Source: DATKJS01 sp964551995 (GTDB taxonomy: Bacteria > Acidobacteriota > Aminicenantia > Aminicenantales > Saccharicenantaceae). Taken from it: 58,590 bases of DNA. Positions 10,898-18,379 of this stretch are shown piece after piece (position 1 is the stretch's first letter; each line of letters opens with the position of its first letter). Below the pieces are notes generated by a model, which saw only the letters and a list, made by a program, of their open reading frames with translations, did not search any database and was not told the DNA's origin. The position numbers and the translations under genes were made by a program. The DNA is taken from assembly GCA_964551995.1 (NCBI GenBank), contig CAZKFD010000026.1, positions 1 to 58,590 of the forward strand. The letters are read 5' to 3'.

Positions 10898-11085
10898 TAG
10901 ACGTTCACCGTCCTCGCGGAGGTCGGCGTAGTCCACCTGCTCTTCGAAGTCGGCCTGGGCATGATCCCCCGCGGCGAGGTCGGCCGCATATTCGCTGGCA
11001 TCGGCGCGACGCTGACGTTCGGGGGAAGCCGGCTGTCCCGCAGCAGATCTTCTCCGCCGCCGGTCCTTCGGCCGTCCGGAAAGCC
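10898..11085 (+). pseudogene. Remnant of a CPA2/Kef-type Na+/H+ antiporter with internal deletion
   Basis: In the frame beginning at 10901, right after a TAG, the DNA reads TFTVLAEVGVVHLLFEVGL, which resembles an early helix of CPA2 antiporters (LAELGVILLLFEVGL). It then runs straight into GMIPRGEVGRIFAGIGATL, a C-terminal CPA2 signature normally some 250 residues further on. After TFGG a frameshift continues the match (KPAVPQQIFSA, from about 11027). There is no start codon, both ends are missing and the middle is gone, so this is a decayed gene. The VGL/VGLG repeat at the joint suggests deletion between short matching sequences. Nothing else is recognisable in 10876-11112. Confidence 0.72.
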
Positions 11086-11112
11086 TAGGACTTCAGCCGG
11101 CCCTCGGAATAT

Positions 11113-11763
11113 TCATTGGCTTTGAACATGACGGCCTCTCATTCTGACCAGAAGCTCGACGACCAGGTTGGCTTGCATGGCGGCCACGAGGGCGACACGG
11201 GGCGCCATCGGGCTGATCCCCTTCGGGCTCTGGCTCTCCTCGTCGCCGCACACGTACAGATGGCCCATGCGCCGCGTGTGGAGCTTGCGGTTCCGGCCGA
11301 ATCCCGCCAGGCCCGAGGCGGCCACGATCGGGCGCCCGGGGAAGCGGGCCAGACTGGTTTCGATCAGCATCTGCTTCTCCCCGGCCTTGTCGAAAGCCTC
11401 CACGAGAACATCGACCGCGCCGAAGATCTTCGCAACGTTGCGCCGCGTGATCCGGACGTTGTGGATCTCATAATCGGAGAACGGGTTGGCCCGCCGCAGG
11501 TTCTCCCGGAGCGCTTCGACCTTGGGCCGGCCCACCTGATCGACGAAGAACTGCTGGCGGTCGAGGTTGGACGGTTCGATTCTGTCGTGATCGGCGATGA
11601 CCAGCCGCCCGACCCCGGCCCGGGCCAGGGACAGCGCAACATTTGACCCCAGCCCCCCGGCGCCGGCGATCCCGACAGTGCTGCGGCGCAAGGCGTCCAG
11701 GACCTCCGGGTCCCGCCCGGAAAAATATCTCCTCGCGAACCTGAGCGAAGGGGCCGCCGCCAC
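11113..11763 (-). CDS. ThiF/HesA-type E1-like adenylyltransferase
   Basis: A 216-residue ThiF-like enzyme that would adenylate the C-terminal glycine of a ThiS/MoaD-type carrier. The Rossmann motif GIAGAGGLGSNVA is at residues 31-43, followed by ADHDRIEPSNLDRQQFFVDQVG, the acceptor-binding block of this superfamily. It lacks the two CxxC zinc pairs of MoeB and E. coli ThiF, matching the short ThiF family 2. The start is GTG at 11763, chosen because ggaggaaacc sits directly upstream. It lies 19 bases after mobB in one operon, opposite AOR and its carrier, and probably serves that carrier. Confidence 0.85.
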   Translation of the reverse strand: MAAAPSLRFARRYFSGRDPEVLDALRRSTVGIAGAGGLGSNVALSLARAGVGRLVIADHDRIEPSNLDRQQFFVDQVGRPKVEALRENLRRANPFSDYEIHNVRITRRNVAKIFGAVDVLVEAFDKAGEKQMLIETSLARFPGRPIVAASGLAGFGRNRKLHTRRMGHLYVCGDEESQSPKGISPMAPRVALVAAMQANLVVELLVRMRGRHVQSQ

Positions 11764-11782
11764 GGTTTCCTCCGGCCAATCC

Positions 11783-12451
11783 TCAGGGATTCTCCCGGTC
11801 CGAGGCCTTGCGGTCGATGGCCAGGACGATCTTCGCCGGATCGGGCTCGACGCCGCTCAGGGCCGCGATCATCCCGAGGACGGTCTTTTCGATGAAGGAC
11901 CGCACGAAAGGATTGAGCGGCACGTTCTGTCCGTCCACTTCGAGCTGGACGTTCGACATGGTTTCCTCCTCCTGGGCGAGAATGAGGTCGCAGATCGCGG
12001 CGGCCTGCTTGAGGCCGAAAACGGGGGCGGCGGCCCCCGGCGCCGCGCCGCTCTCCGTAACGACGGCCAGGAGCTCATTCGGACGCGTCTCGACGACCTC
12101 CGAGATTCCCGGCCTCAGGACCTCGATCTTCCTCAGCCCCGGGACCCTCTTCCCGCCTTCGACGAGGATGACGTCCGCTCCGGCGAACAGCCGCCCGGCG
12201 AGGGTCAGCAGGTCGGCGTCATCCTCCTTGCACAGCACGGCCCACTCGCCGGGCGAAACCATGACCACGCCGTCGGCCCCGGCCTGCGTGTACATCCAGG
12301 TGTCCTTCCCCTCCGGGTCCAGGGAAAAGCCGTGCGGGCAGTGCTTGACGGCGAAGGTCCGGAGGCCCCGCCGCTTGAACTCGCCGATGAGCCCGGTCAG
12401 GAGGAGCGTCTTTCCGCTTTCCGAAAAGCCGACGACGGCGACGATCCGCAT
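11783..12451 (-). CDS. mobB: MobB-like GTP-binding protein of molybdopterin/tungstopterin cofactor synthesis
   Basis: MobB assists attachment of a nucleotide to the pterin cofactor. The start was placed at the ATG at 12451 (222 residues): the protein then begins MRIVAVVGFSESGKTLLL with the Walker A at residues 8-15, and a promoter lies at 12491-12519, so an earlier start at 12532 would precede the transcript. KHCPHGFSLDPEGKDTW and DVILVEGGKRVPGLRKIEV are family segments. After about residue 165 there is a 55-residue tail (NVQLEVDGQNVPLNPFV to the end) not found in short MobB proteins; it could be a small extra domain. Encoded with the ThiF-like gene, opposite the AOR operon. Confidence 0.85.
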   Translation of the reverse strand: MRIVAVVGFSESGKTLLLTGLIGEFKRRGLRTFAVKHCPHGFSLDPEGKDTWMYTQAGADGVVMVSPGEWAVLCKEDDADLLTLAGRLFAGADVILVEGGKRVPGLRKIEVLRPGISEVVETRPNELLAVVTESGAAPGAAAPVFGLKQAAAICDLILAQEEETMSNVQLEVDGQNVPLNPFVRSFIEKTVLGMIAALSGVEPDPAKIVLAIDRKASDRENP

Positions 12452-12490
12452 TCTCTTCTCGCCTTGAAACGGGTCCGCGCGCCCGCCGAC

Positions 12491-12519
12491 TATATAGCAC
12501 ACGCCCGGAGGCAAGTCAA
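12491..12519 (-). promoter_or_regulatory. Promoter of mobB-thiF operon
   Basis: Minus strand TTGACT (12519-12514), 17-base spacer, TATATA (12496-12491). It lies 40 bases before the chosen mobB ATG and back to back with the permease promoter. Confidence 0.75.
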
Positions 12520-12541
12520 AGCCCTTCCGCACGGAATCTTG

Positions 12542-12570
12542 TTGGCAATCTCCGCTCGTTTGTATATAAT
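12542..12570 (+). promoter_or_regulatory. Near-consensus promoter of the amino-acid permease
   Basis: TTGGCA (12542-12547) and a perfect TATAAT (12565-12570) with a 17-base spacer. The leader to the ATG at 12713 is about 135 bases, unusually long for this window. Confidence 0.85.
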
Positions 12571-12577
12571 GCCGAAT

Positions 12578-12712
12578 CTACGGCCATGAGCCTGACTCGC
12601 AACCTCGTCGAGAACCGCTTGAGAGGGTCCGAGGCCTGCCCGTTGCGAGGCCGACGACCGCGGCCGGCGCCACTCCTCAAGCCGCTCCATCCCAACCGCA
12701 AAGGGGTCTGCC
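12578..12712 (+). promoter_or_regulatory. Structured leader of the permease mRNA, possible cis-regulatory RNA
   Basis: Two interleaved perfect stems can form: CTCGCAAC (12596-12603) with GTTGCGAG (12642-12649), and GCTTGAG (12617-12623) with CTCAAGC (12676-12682), a pseudoknot topology. A competing GGCCT/AGGCC hairpin overlaps the first. A 52-codon frame begins with ATG at 12586, near the predicted mRNA start, and ends at 12744, overlapping the permease start. It matches no riboswitch class that I recognise. Confidence 0.4.
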
Positions 12713-14128
12713 ATGAACATTTGGGTCACCAAGACTCCGACTGAGATCGAAGACGCGTCGGAGCACACGCAGCTCAAGAAGAACCTGACCGCGTTCGACC
12801 TGGCCGCGCTCGGCATCGGCTCCGTCGTCGGCACGGGCATCTTCGTCGCCACGGGCCAGGGCGCGCACCTGGCGGGCCCGGGCGTGCTGCTGTCCTTCAT
12901 CATCGCAGCCGTCACCTGCGGTTTCTGCGCCCTCACCTACGCCGAGCTCGCCTGCATGTTCCCGGTCGCCGGCAGCACCTATTCCTATTCCTACGTGGCC
13001 TTCGGCGAAGTGATCGCCTGGATCATCGGCTGGGACCTGATGCTCGAGTACCTCGTCGCCGCGAGCGCCGTCGCCTCCGGCTGGTCGACGACGTTCATCG
13101 GGCTCATCGAGAGCGCCGGGATCAAGCTCCCGAAGGTCCTGATCACGCCGGCCGTGACGATGAATTCCGCCGGGAAGATCGTCCTGTCCGGCGGTCTCGT
13201 CGACGCCCCGGCCGTCATCATCACGCTCCTCATCACCTGGATCCTCTATATCGGGATCAAGGAAAGCGCCAAGATCAATAATATCATCGTGGCCATCAAG
13301 ATCGCCGTCATCCTCCTGTTCATCTTCCTCGGCATCCGCCACGTCAGCCTGGCCAACCTCCACCCCATGATGCCCTTCGGCTGGAAGGGGGTCATGGCGG
13401 GCGCGGCCATCATCTTCTTCGCCTACATCGGCTTCGACGCCGTCTCCACGGCGGCCGAGGAGACCAAGAACCCCAAAAAGGACGTCCCCCTGGGGCTCAT
13501 GCTGTGCCTCGGCGTCGTCATCGTCCTCTACGTGGCCGTGGCTTACGTCCTGACGGGCAACGTGCCTTACGAGCAGATCGATATCGGCAACGCCCTGCCG
13601 GCCGCCCTGGCCCGGATCGGCATCCAATGGGGCGGGGCGCTGGTGGCCACGGGCGCCATCATCGGCATGATCTCGACGCTTCTCGTCACGCTCTACGGCC
13701 AGATCCGGATCTTCATGGTCATGGCCCGGGACGGGCTCCTTCCGGCCGCGTTCTCCAAGGTCCACTCGGAGCATAAAACACCCCACATCTGCACGTGGAT
13801 CACGGGGATCGCGACGGCGGTCATCGCCGCGGTCTTCCCCCTGCCGATGATCATCGACCTCTGCAACATTGGCACGCTCTTCGCCTTCATCCTCGTCTCG
13901 ATCGGCGTCGTCCTCCTGAGGAAGACGCGGCCCGAGGTCGAGCGGAAGTTCAGGACGCCGGGCGTCCCGGTGACGCCGCTCATCACCGTCGCCTTCTGCT
14001 TCTACCTGATGTACCATCTGCCCGGCGTCACGTGGGTCCGGTTCGGCCTCTGGCTCGCCGCCGGCCTCTTGATCTATTTCCTCTACAGCGTCCATCACAG
14101 CAGGCTCCAGTTGCAGCGGGTGAAATAG
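12713..14128 (+). CDS. APC-superfamily amino-acid permease (cationic amino acid transporter type)
   Basis: Inner-membrane amino-acid transporter of 471 residues with about 12 hydrophobic segments. The first helix has the APC signature GIGSVVGTGIFVATG; PVAGSTYSYSYVAFGE, the FFAYIGFDAVSTAAEETKNPKKDVP block and LYGQIRIFMVMARDGLLP are typical of the YfnA/CAT subfamily. Substrate specificity cannot be read from sequence; cationic or branched small amino acids are common in this group. It is transcribed alone from a strong promoter with a long leader, which hints at regulated expression. Confidence 0.92.
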   Translation: MNIWVTKTPTEIEDASEHTQLKKNLTAFDLAALGIGSVVGTGIFVATGQGAHLAGPGVLLSFIIAAVTCGFCALTYAELACMFPVAGSTYSYSYVAFGEVIAWIIGWDLMLEYLVAASAVASGWSTTFIGLIESAGIKLPKVLITPAVTMNSAGKIVLSGGLVDAPAVIITLLITWILYIGIKESAKINNIIVAIKIAVILLFIFLGIRHVSLANLHPMMPFGWKGVMAGAAIIFFAYIGFDAVSTAAEETKNPKKDVPLGLMLCLGVVIVLYVAVAYVLTGNVPYEQIDIGNALPAALARIGIQWGGALVATGAIIGMISTLLVTLYGQIRIFMVMARDGLLPAAFSKVHSEHKTPHICTWITGIATAVIAAVFPLPMIIDLCNIGTLFAFILVSIGVVLLRKTRPEVERKFRTPGVPVTPLITVAFCFYLMYHLPGVTWVRFGLWLAAGLLIYFLYSVHHSRLQLQRVK

Positions 14129-14144
14129 CGGGCCCAGATTTTCC

Positions 14145-14173
14145 TTTACTTCCCGCGCGGACTGTGCTAGGCT
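14145..14173 (+). promoter_or_regulatory. Promoter of the TonB-dependent receptor
   Basis: TTTACT (14145-14150), 17-base spacer and TAGGCT (14168-14173), preceded by TGC as in extended -10 promoters. The leader to the ATG at 14282 is about 100 bases. Confidence 0.5.
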
Positions 14174-14232
14174 GACATCTTCTCCGAGTCCGGAGGGCTA
14201 AAGCCGAGCCGGCCATGCCCCCGGACCGACAG

Positions 14233-14272
14233 GGAAAAGCGGGAAACGGCTTTTCCTTCCATCTTCGAAAAG
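14233..14272 (+). promoter_or_regulatory. Alternative hairpins next to the TonB receptor ribosome-binding site
   Basis: GGAAAAGC (14233-14240) pairs perfectly with GCTTTTCC (14249-14256) around an 8-base loop. The inner CTTTTC (14250-14255) can instead pair with GAAAAG (14267-14272), which is part of the Shine-Dalgarno region gaaaaggag. The two pairings exclude each other, so this could be a translational switch. This is inferred from complementarity only. Confidence 0.35.
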
Positions 14273-14281
14273 GAGAAATTC

Positions 14282-16240
14282 ATGAAACGTCCGGTTCACC
14301 CTCGCCTTTCGATTCTTGTTCTCGCCCTGTTCTCCGGCCTTCTCGCTCTGGGACCACTCGCCCTCTCCGCGCAGGACCAGTCGTCCGGAAAGGCCCAGGA
14401 GCAGAAGGAGAAGGAACAGGAAAAACCCGTCAAGATCACGGAGGAGATCCAAGTCGTCGGGAAAATGCCCAAGGACATTCCCCTTGCCACCGTTTACATG
14501 ATCGTACCCACGCAGCTCGACCAGATCAAGCCCGTGGACCTCTCGGACGTTCTCCGCTACGTTCCCGGGGCCCTGGTGACGTTCGGGAACAAGGACACAT
14601 ACACCCTGAAACTCCGGGGGCTCGACGCGAGCCGGATTCTCCTGCTCGTTGACGGCGTCCCGGTTTTCGAGCCCTACTTCGGCACTTTCGACCTCAAGAC
14701 TATCTCTGTCGGCGGGATCGATATGGTCCAGGTGACGGAGGGGCCCTCGTCCGTGCTCTACGGCCCCAACACGCTCGGGGGCATCGTCAACGTCATTACC
14801 CGACGGCCCGGCGAGAAGCCCTACCTTTCGCTGACGGGAAGCTACGGAGACGACAACACAAAAGAAGTGGGACTCGATGGCTCGGCCCGCTGGGATAAAT
14901 TCTCCCTGGCGGCCAGTGCCATGTACCAGGACTCCAACGGCTTCAACATTCCCAACGCCACGGGCGGGGGCGAGACTCCGCTGGCCAATAGCCATTACAG
15001 CCGACTGAACGTCAGCAGCAAGCTCTATTACACGCCGTCGGATTCGACGGAGATCATGATCAACGGCGGGCTTTACCAATCCGATTACGGCATGCCGGCG
15101 GCTCTGTTCACACAGATGCCCCGCTACTGGACCTTTCCCAAATGGGACCGGTACACTCTGAACGCCGGCGGCTTCACCTCACTCGGAGGAGATAGCATCC
15201 TCCGCTTCCGGACCTATTATGTCAACTACTACAACGTCCTGGACTGGTACACGGACCCCACCATGACGACCCTTCAATCTGAGAGCACCTACAACAATTC
15301 CGTCTACGGCGGCTTCGCCCTGGCCGAAATCCCGACCGGCCGGACGAACACGATCGAAGCCAGCTTCCTTTACCAGGACGATGTCGCTCGGATCCAGGAC
15401 AATCCGGGCGAACCCTGGGACAAATACAGCCAGGGCATGACGTCGACGGGCATCGAGGACCATCTGAGGATTTTCGACAAATGGACGCTCATCGGCGGCC
15501 TCAGCCTGGACCTCATTCACAAGTTCATCGGCGGGAATGACACCTCGCTGAATCCCCTCATCGGATTGAAATTCACGCCCAACGACGATTTGGACTTTCA
15601 CGTTTCATTCGCCCGCAAGTCCATGTTCCCCTCGATGCGGGATCTCTATTCGACCTCGGGGGGCAATCCGGACCTAGTCCCGGAATCCGGAACGAGCCTC
15701 GAATTCAGCGGGACGTACAGCCGGGGGATCTTTCTCACCGCGTCGATCTTCTTCAACCGCTTCCGGAACTTCATCGATTCGATCGTGCTTCCGGACGGCA
15801 CCCATGAATTTTTCAATGTCGGCCGGGCCCATATCTACGGTTTCGAAATCCAGGCCCAGAAATCCCTGTCCTGGTTCTCCGCGACCCTCAATTACACGTA
15901 CCTTGTCCCCCAGGATGACACCGACGACCGCCCTCTCGACGCGCAATCGAAAAGCAACCTGAACTTCAACGCGGCCTTCATGGCGCTCGATAAACTGAGG
16001 CTCGAACTCGATGGGCTTTTCGGATCCACCTCATGGTGGTACAATACAAGCACGTCCACCGACCTGACCATCCCATCGTATTTCAACCTGGACGCCGTGG
16101 TCTCCTACCACCTGCGGTCGCCTTACGAGATCTTCGCCAAGATGGGGAACGTCTTCAACCATTATTTCTATACCGAGCCCGGTTTCCCGTGGCGGGGACG
16201 CTATCTGGAGATCGGGTTCCGGGCGACGATCCTGGATTAA
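14282..16240 (+). CDS. TonB-dependent outer-membrane receptor
   Basis: Outer-membrane gated channel for a nutrient such as an iron complex or vitamin. It has a signal peptide (MKRPVHPRLSILVLALF to LSAQD), a Glu/Lys/Gln-rich linker, a TonB-box-like EEIQVVG, then a plug domain (VDLSDVLRYVPGALV, LKLRGLDASRILLLVDGVPV, VTEGPSSVLYGPNTLGGIVNVITRRP). The beta-barrel follows, with AFARKSMFPSMRDLYS-like strand motifs, and the C-terminus is GRYLEIGFRATILD. At 652 residues it is of normal size. The ligand is unknown, with no tonB/exbBD or ABC importer nearby. There is a good ribosome-binding site. Confidence 0.94.
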   Translation: MKRPVHPRLSILVLALFSGLLALGPLALSAQDQSSGKAQEQKEKEQEKPVKITEEIQVVGKMPKDIPLATVYMIVPTQLDQIKPVDLSDVLRYVPGALVTFGNKDTYTLKLRGLDASRILLLVDGVPVFEPYFGTFDLKTISVGGIDMVQVTEGPSSVLYGPNTLGGIVNVITRRPGEKPYLSLTGSYGDDNTKEVGLDGSARWDKFSLAASAMYQDSNGFNIPNATGGGETPLANSHYSRLNVSSKLYYTPSDSTEIMINGGLYQSDYGMPAALFTQMPRYWTFPKWDRYTLNAGGFTSLGGDSILRFRTYYVNYYNVLDWYTDPTMTTLQSESTYNNSVYGGFALAEIPTGRTNTIEASFLYQDDVARIQDNPGEPWDKYSQGMTSTGIEDHLRIFDKWTLIGGLSLDLIHKFIGGNDTSLNPLIGLKFTPNDDLDFHVSFARKSMFPSMRDLYSTSGGNPDLVPESGTSLEFSGTYSRGIFLTASIFFNRFRNFIDSIVLPDGTHEFFNVGRAHIYGFEIQAQKSLSWFSATLNYTYLVPQDDTDDRPLDAQSKSNLNFNAAFMALDKLRLELDGLFGSTSWWYNTSTSTDLTIPSYFNLDAVVSYHLRSPYEIFAKMGNVFNHYFYTEPGFPWRGRYLEIGFRATILD

Positions 16241-16329
16241 ACTCCGGCCCTGTCGGAGAGCGGGCCGCGCCGACGACGCCGCGGGCGCGGGGCGGGACCT
16301 CGGCCTTTCGAAGCGCTCGCGGTCGGCGC

Positions 16330-16878
16330 TCAGGCCAGGCCCAGATCCTGATCGATGTTCTGCATGGCGGCGAGGGCCAGAGAGATGAACTCGTCGAGGC
16401 TGAGCCCGAGGTTCACGCACTGCTCGATCTCCTCGCGGCGCGCCCCGCGGGCGAAGCTCTTCTCCTTGTAGCGGCGCTTCACGAACTCGAGGTCGATGGC
16501 CCTGAGCCTTTTTTCCGGATGCATCAGGGCGGCGGCTATGATCAGTCCGGTCAAAGGGTCGATCGCGTAGATCGCCCAGTCCATCGGGGTCTGGCACGGC
16601 ACCTTTCCGGCATGCGCCTGGACCGCCTGGATGACGCCGGCTTCCACGCCCCTATCCCTGAGAATCCTGACCGTTTCCGTCGTGTGGAGCTCGGGACTCT
16701 TCTCGGTGATTTCGTAATCCAGGTCGTGCAGGATTCCGGCCAGCCCCCAGGGCTCGGGGTCGTGACCCAGCCGGAGGGCGACGGCCTTCATGCAGGCCTC
16801 GACGGCCAGACAGTGCTTGACCAGGTTCTTATTCTTGAGATGCTGTTTCAGCAGTTCGAGAGCCTCGGCTCTGTCCAT
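16330..16878 (-). CDS. HD-domain (HDIG-type) putative phosphohydrolase
   Basis: A 182-residue single-domain protein with metal-binding HD-superfamily residues: His22 (VKHCLAVE), His51-Asp52 (GILHDLDYE), a later His in LHTTETVRIL and in VQAHAGKVP, and Asp in YAIDPLTGLI. Proteins of this kind are annotated as HDIG-domain hydrolases of unknown substrate; related enzymes cleave nucleotides. Its 3' end faces the TonB receptor across 89 GC-rich bases that hold only a CTCCG/CGGAG hairpin (16242-16258) with no T-run. Confidence 0.87.
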   Translation of the reverse strand: MDRAEALELLKQHLKNKNLVKHCLAVEACMKAVALRLGHDPEPWGLAGILHDLDYEITEKSPELHTTETVRILRDRGVEAGVIQAVQAHAGKVPCQTPMDWAIYAIDPLTGLIIAAALMHPEKRLRAIDLEFVKRRYKEKSFARGARREEIEQCVNLGLSLDEFISLALAAMQNIDQDLGLA

Positions 16879-16928
16879 GGACGCTCTCCTTTCTCAGGGA
16901 TCGATTCTACGTTTTTCCCAGTCCGTTT

Positions 16929-18059
16929 TCAACGTCGGATCTCGTGGGGCTTGCGGATGACGTTGACGGGCCTCCGGTCCCGCTTCAGGAAGACCAGCCG
17001 CTCGGCCGACGATTCCGGATCGGCCTCGATGACCAGGACGTAGGGCGTCGTCCACTCGGCGCCGGACTCGACCTCAGAGGTCGCCTTGTACTTCCCGACC
17101 GGCATCCCCGTCCTGAGCTCGAACCCCAGGAGCTCCGTCGAGGCCGAAGAGACGAGGACGACGCCGTCGGCGACCGAGGGGCTGTGGACGACCCGCGCCG
17201 GCACGGGCCGCCACCAGAGGATCTCTCCGTTTCCCGTATCGACGCAGTACGCGACGCTGTCGGAGCCCGTGAAGACGGCTCTTTTTCCGGACACGGACGG
17301 CGGAGAGGCCAGGGTCCCCCCCACCCGGAAGGCCCATTTCTTCTTGCCCGATGAGGCCCCGAGGCAATAGAAATAGCGGGCCGCCGTGACGAAAAAGACC
17401 CGGCCGCCGGAAACGGCGGGGTCGACGACGACCGCCCCGTTGGCCCGGAATGTCCAAACCGGCCGGCCGGAGGCGCCGTCGAGCGCAAACAGCCGGCCGT
17501 CGTCCGAGCCGAAAAGGACGAGAGGGCCGGCAAAGACTGGTCCCGCGCGGACCGCTGACGCCGCCTGGAACCGCCAGACGGGCCGGCCGTTCTTCCCGGC
17601 CTCGAGCGCGGCGATCTGTCCGTTGCCGCAGCCGAAATAGATGCGGCCGCCGCGTTCACGGACGGCGCTCGTCACGGGATCTTCGGGCGTCGCTCTCCAA
17701 GCCAATCGTCCGCTCTCGTCAACGCCGTAGATCGTGTTGCCTTCGTCGCGGATGAAGATCGTATCCTCGCCGATCTCGGGGGGCGCGGGGATGGGCCTGT
17801 CGGTTTTGAAGCTCCAGAGGACCCGCCGCGAGAGCGCGTCGACACCGTAGAGACAACCTTCCTGGGTCGAAAAATAGGCCACGCCGTATCGGACCCGGAT
17901 AGAACCGACGGCTGTTCCCGCGAAGGGCAGCGACCCCTCTTCCATCAGCGGAAATCCCAGCGTCTCCGGGCGCGGCGCGAGGTTGGGGCGCGGGGCCCGG
18001 CAGGCAGAGCCGGCGGCGGCCAGTGCGACGGCCAGGATCAGGGCAGCGGACTTCTTCAT
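16929..18059 (-). CDS. PQQ-like beta-propeller lipoprotein
   Basis: A 376-residue exported protein with a lipoprotein signal peptide ending in AAAGSAC, so probably anchored to a membrane by the Cys near residue 20. The rest is a series of about seven PQQ-enzyme-like blades, each with a pattern like GxVYALDAxTGxxxWxF (for example GRLFALDGASGRPVWTFRA and GSDSVAYCVDTGNGEILWW). BamB of the barrel-assembly machinery shares this fold, but the similarity is not specific enough to call it BamB. No partner gene is adjacent. Confidence 0.86.
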   Translation of the reverse strand: MKKSAALILAVALAAAGSACRAPRPNLAPRPETLGFPLMEEGSLPFAGTAVGSIRVRYGVAYFSTQEGCLYGVDALSRRVLWSFKTDRPIPAPPEIGEDTIFIRDEGNTIYGVDESGRLAWRATPEDPVTSAVRERGGRIYFGCGNGQIAALEAGKNGRPVWRFQAASAVRAGPVFAGPLVLFGSDDGRLFALDGASGRPVWTFRANGAVVVDPAVSGGRVFFVTAARYFYCLGASSGKKKWAFRVGGTLASPPSVSGKRAVFTGSDSVAYCVDTGNGEILWWRPVPARVVHSPSVADGVVLVSSASTELLGFELRTGMPVGKYKATSEVESGAEWTTPYVLVIEADPESSAERLVFLKRDRRPVNVIRKPHEIRR

Positions 18060-18074
18060 CGGTCTTGAAAATCA

Positions 18075-18103
18075 ACTATAGCACGATTCGCGACGACGGC
18101 AAA
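18075..18103 (-). promoter_or_regulatory. Promoter of the beta-propeller lipoprotein
   Basis: Minus strand TTTGCC (18103-18098), 17-base spacer and TATAGT (18080-18075), preceded by TGC as in extended -10 promoters. Confidence 0.65.
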
Positions 18104-18126
18104 CGAGGGCGGCGACGGCCTGGATT

Positions 18127-18155
18127 TTGCCTTGGGCGCCCCAAACTGGTATGAT
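18127..18155 (+). promoter_or_regulatory. Promoter of the small protein at 18175
   Basis: TTGCCT (18127-18132) and TATGAT (18150-18155) with a 17-base spacer, about 20 bases before the ATG, with a gagg ribosome-binding site between. Confidence 0.7.
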
Positions 18156-18174
18156 TCCCGGCTGAGGGCTGGCG

Positions 18175-18375
18175 ATGGTCAACTTCATCCTTCTCTACCG
18201 GATTCGCAGGATCGTGAAGCGCATCATCAAGGAGAAGATCGCCGACGACGAGATCGCCACGACCCCCAAATCGTGCCTCGGCTGCCTGGCCGACGATATC
18301 AGCTGGGAAATCTATTATTTGCTTAAGGAGCGGGAGGACGAGGCCGCCGGCCCCGGCCCCGGGGAAGACGGCTGA
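18175..18375 (+). CDS. Small hypothetical protein with CLGC motif
   Basis: A 66-residue protein not recognised as a known family. The N-terminal third is a basic amphipathic stretch (VNFILLYRIRRIVKRIIKEK) that could lie on a membrane, followed by DDEIATTPKSCLGCLADDISWEIYYLLKE with a Cys-x-x-Cys pair, and an acidic Gly/Pro-rich tail. Its own well-placed promoter (18127-18155) and ribosome-binding site are the main evidence that it is a real gene. It converges on rarA with a four-base gap. Confidence 0.65.
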   Translation: MVNFILLYRIRRIVKRIIKEKIADDEIATTPKSCLGCLADDISWEIYYLLKEREDEAAGPGPGEDG

Positions 18376-18379
18376 CCCA

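Noticed and set aside
10876..10900. T-run after the aldehyde dehydrogenase as an intrinsic terminator
   Set aside because: Seven T follow, but no hairpin precedes them.
14174..14281. Cobalamin or cyclic-di-GMP riboswitch before the TonB receptor
   Set aside because: The leader is only about 100 bases and lacks the conserved core strings of either class; GGCTAAAGCC and GGCCATG are only vaguely similar.
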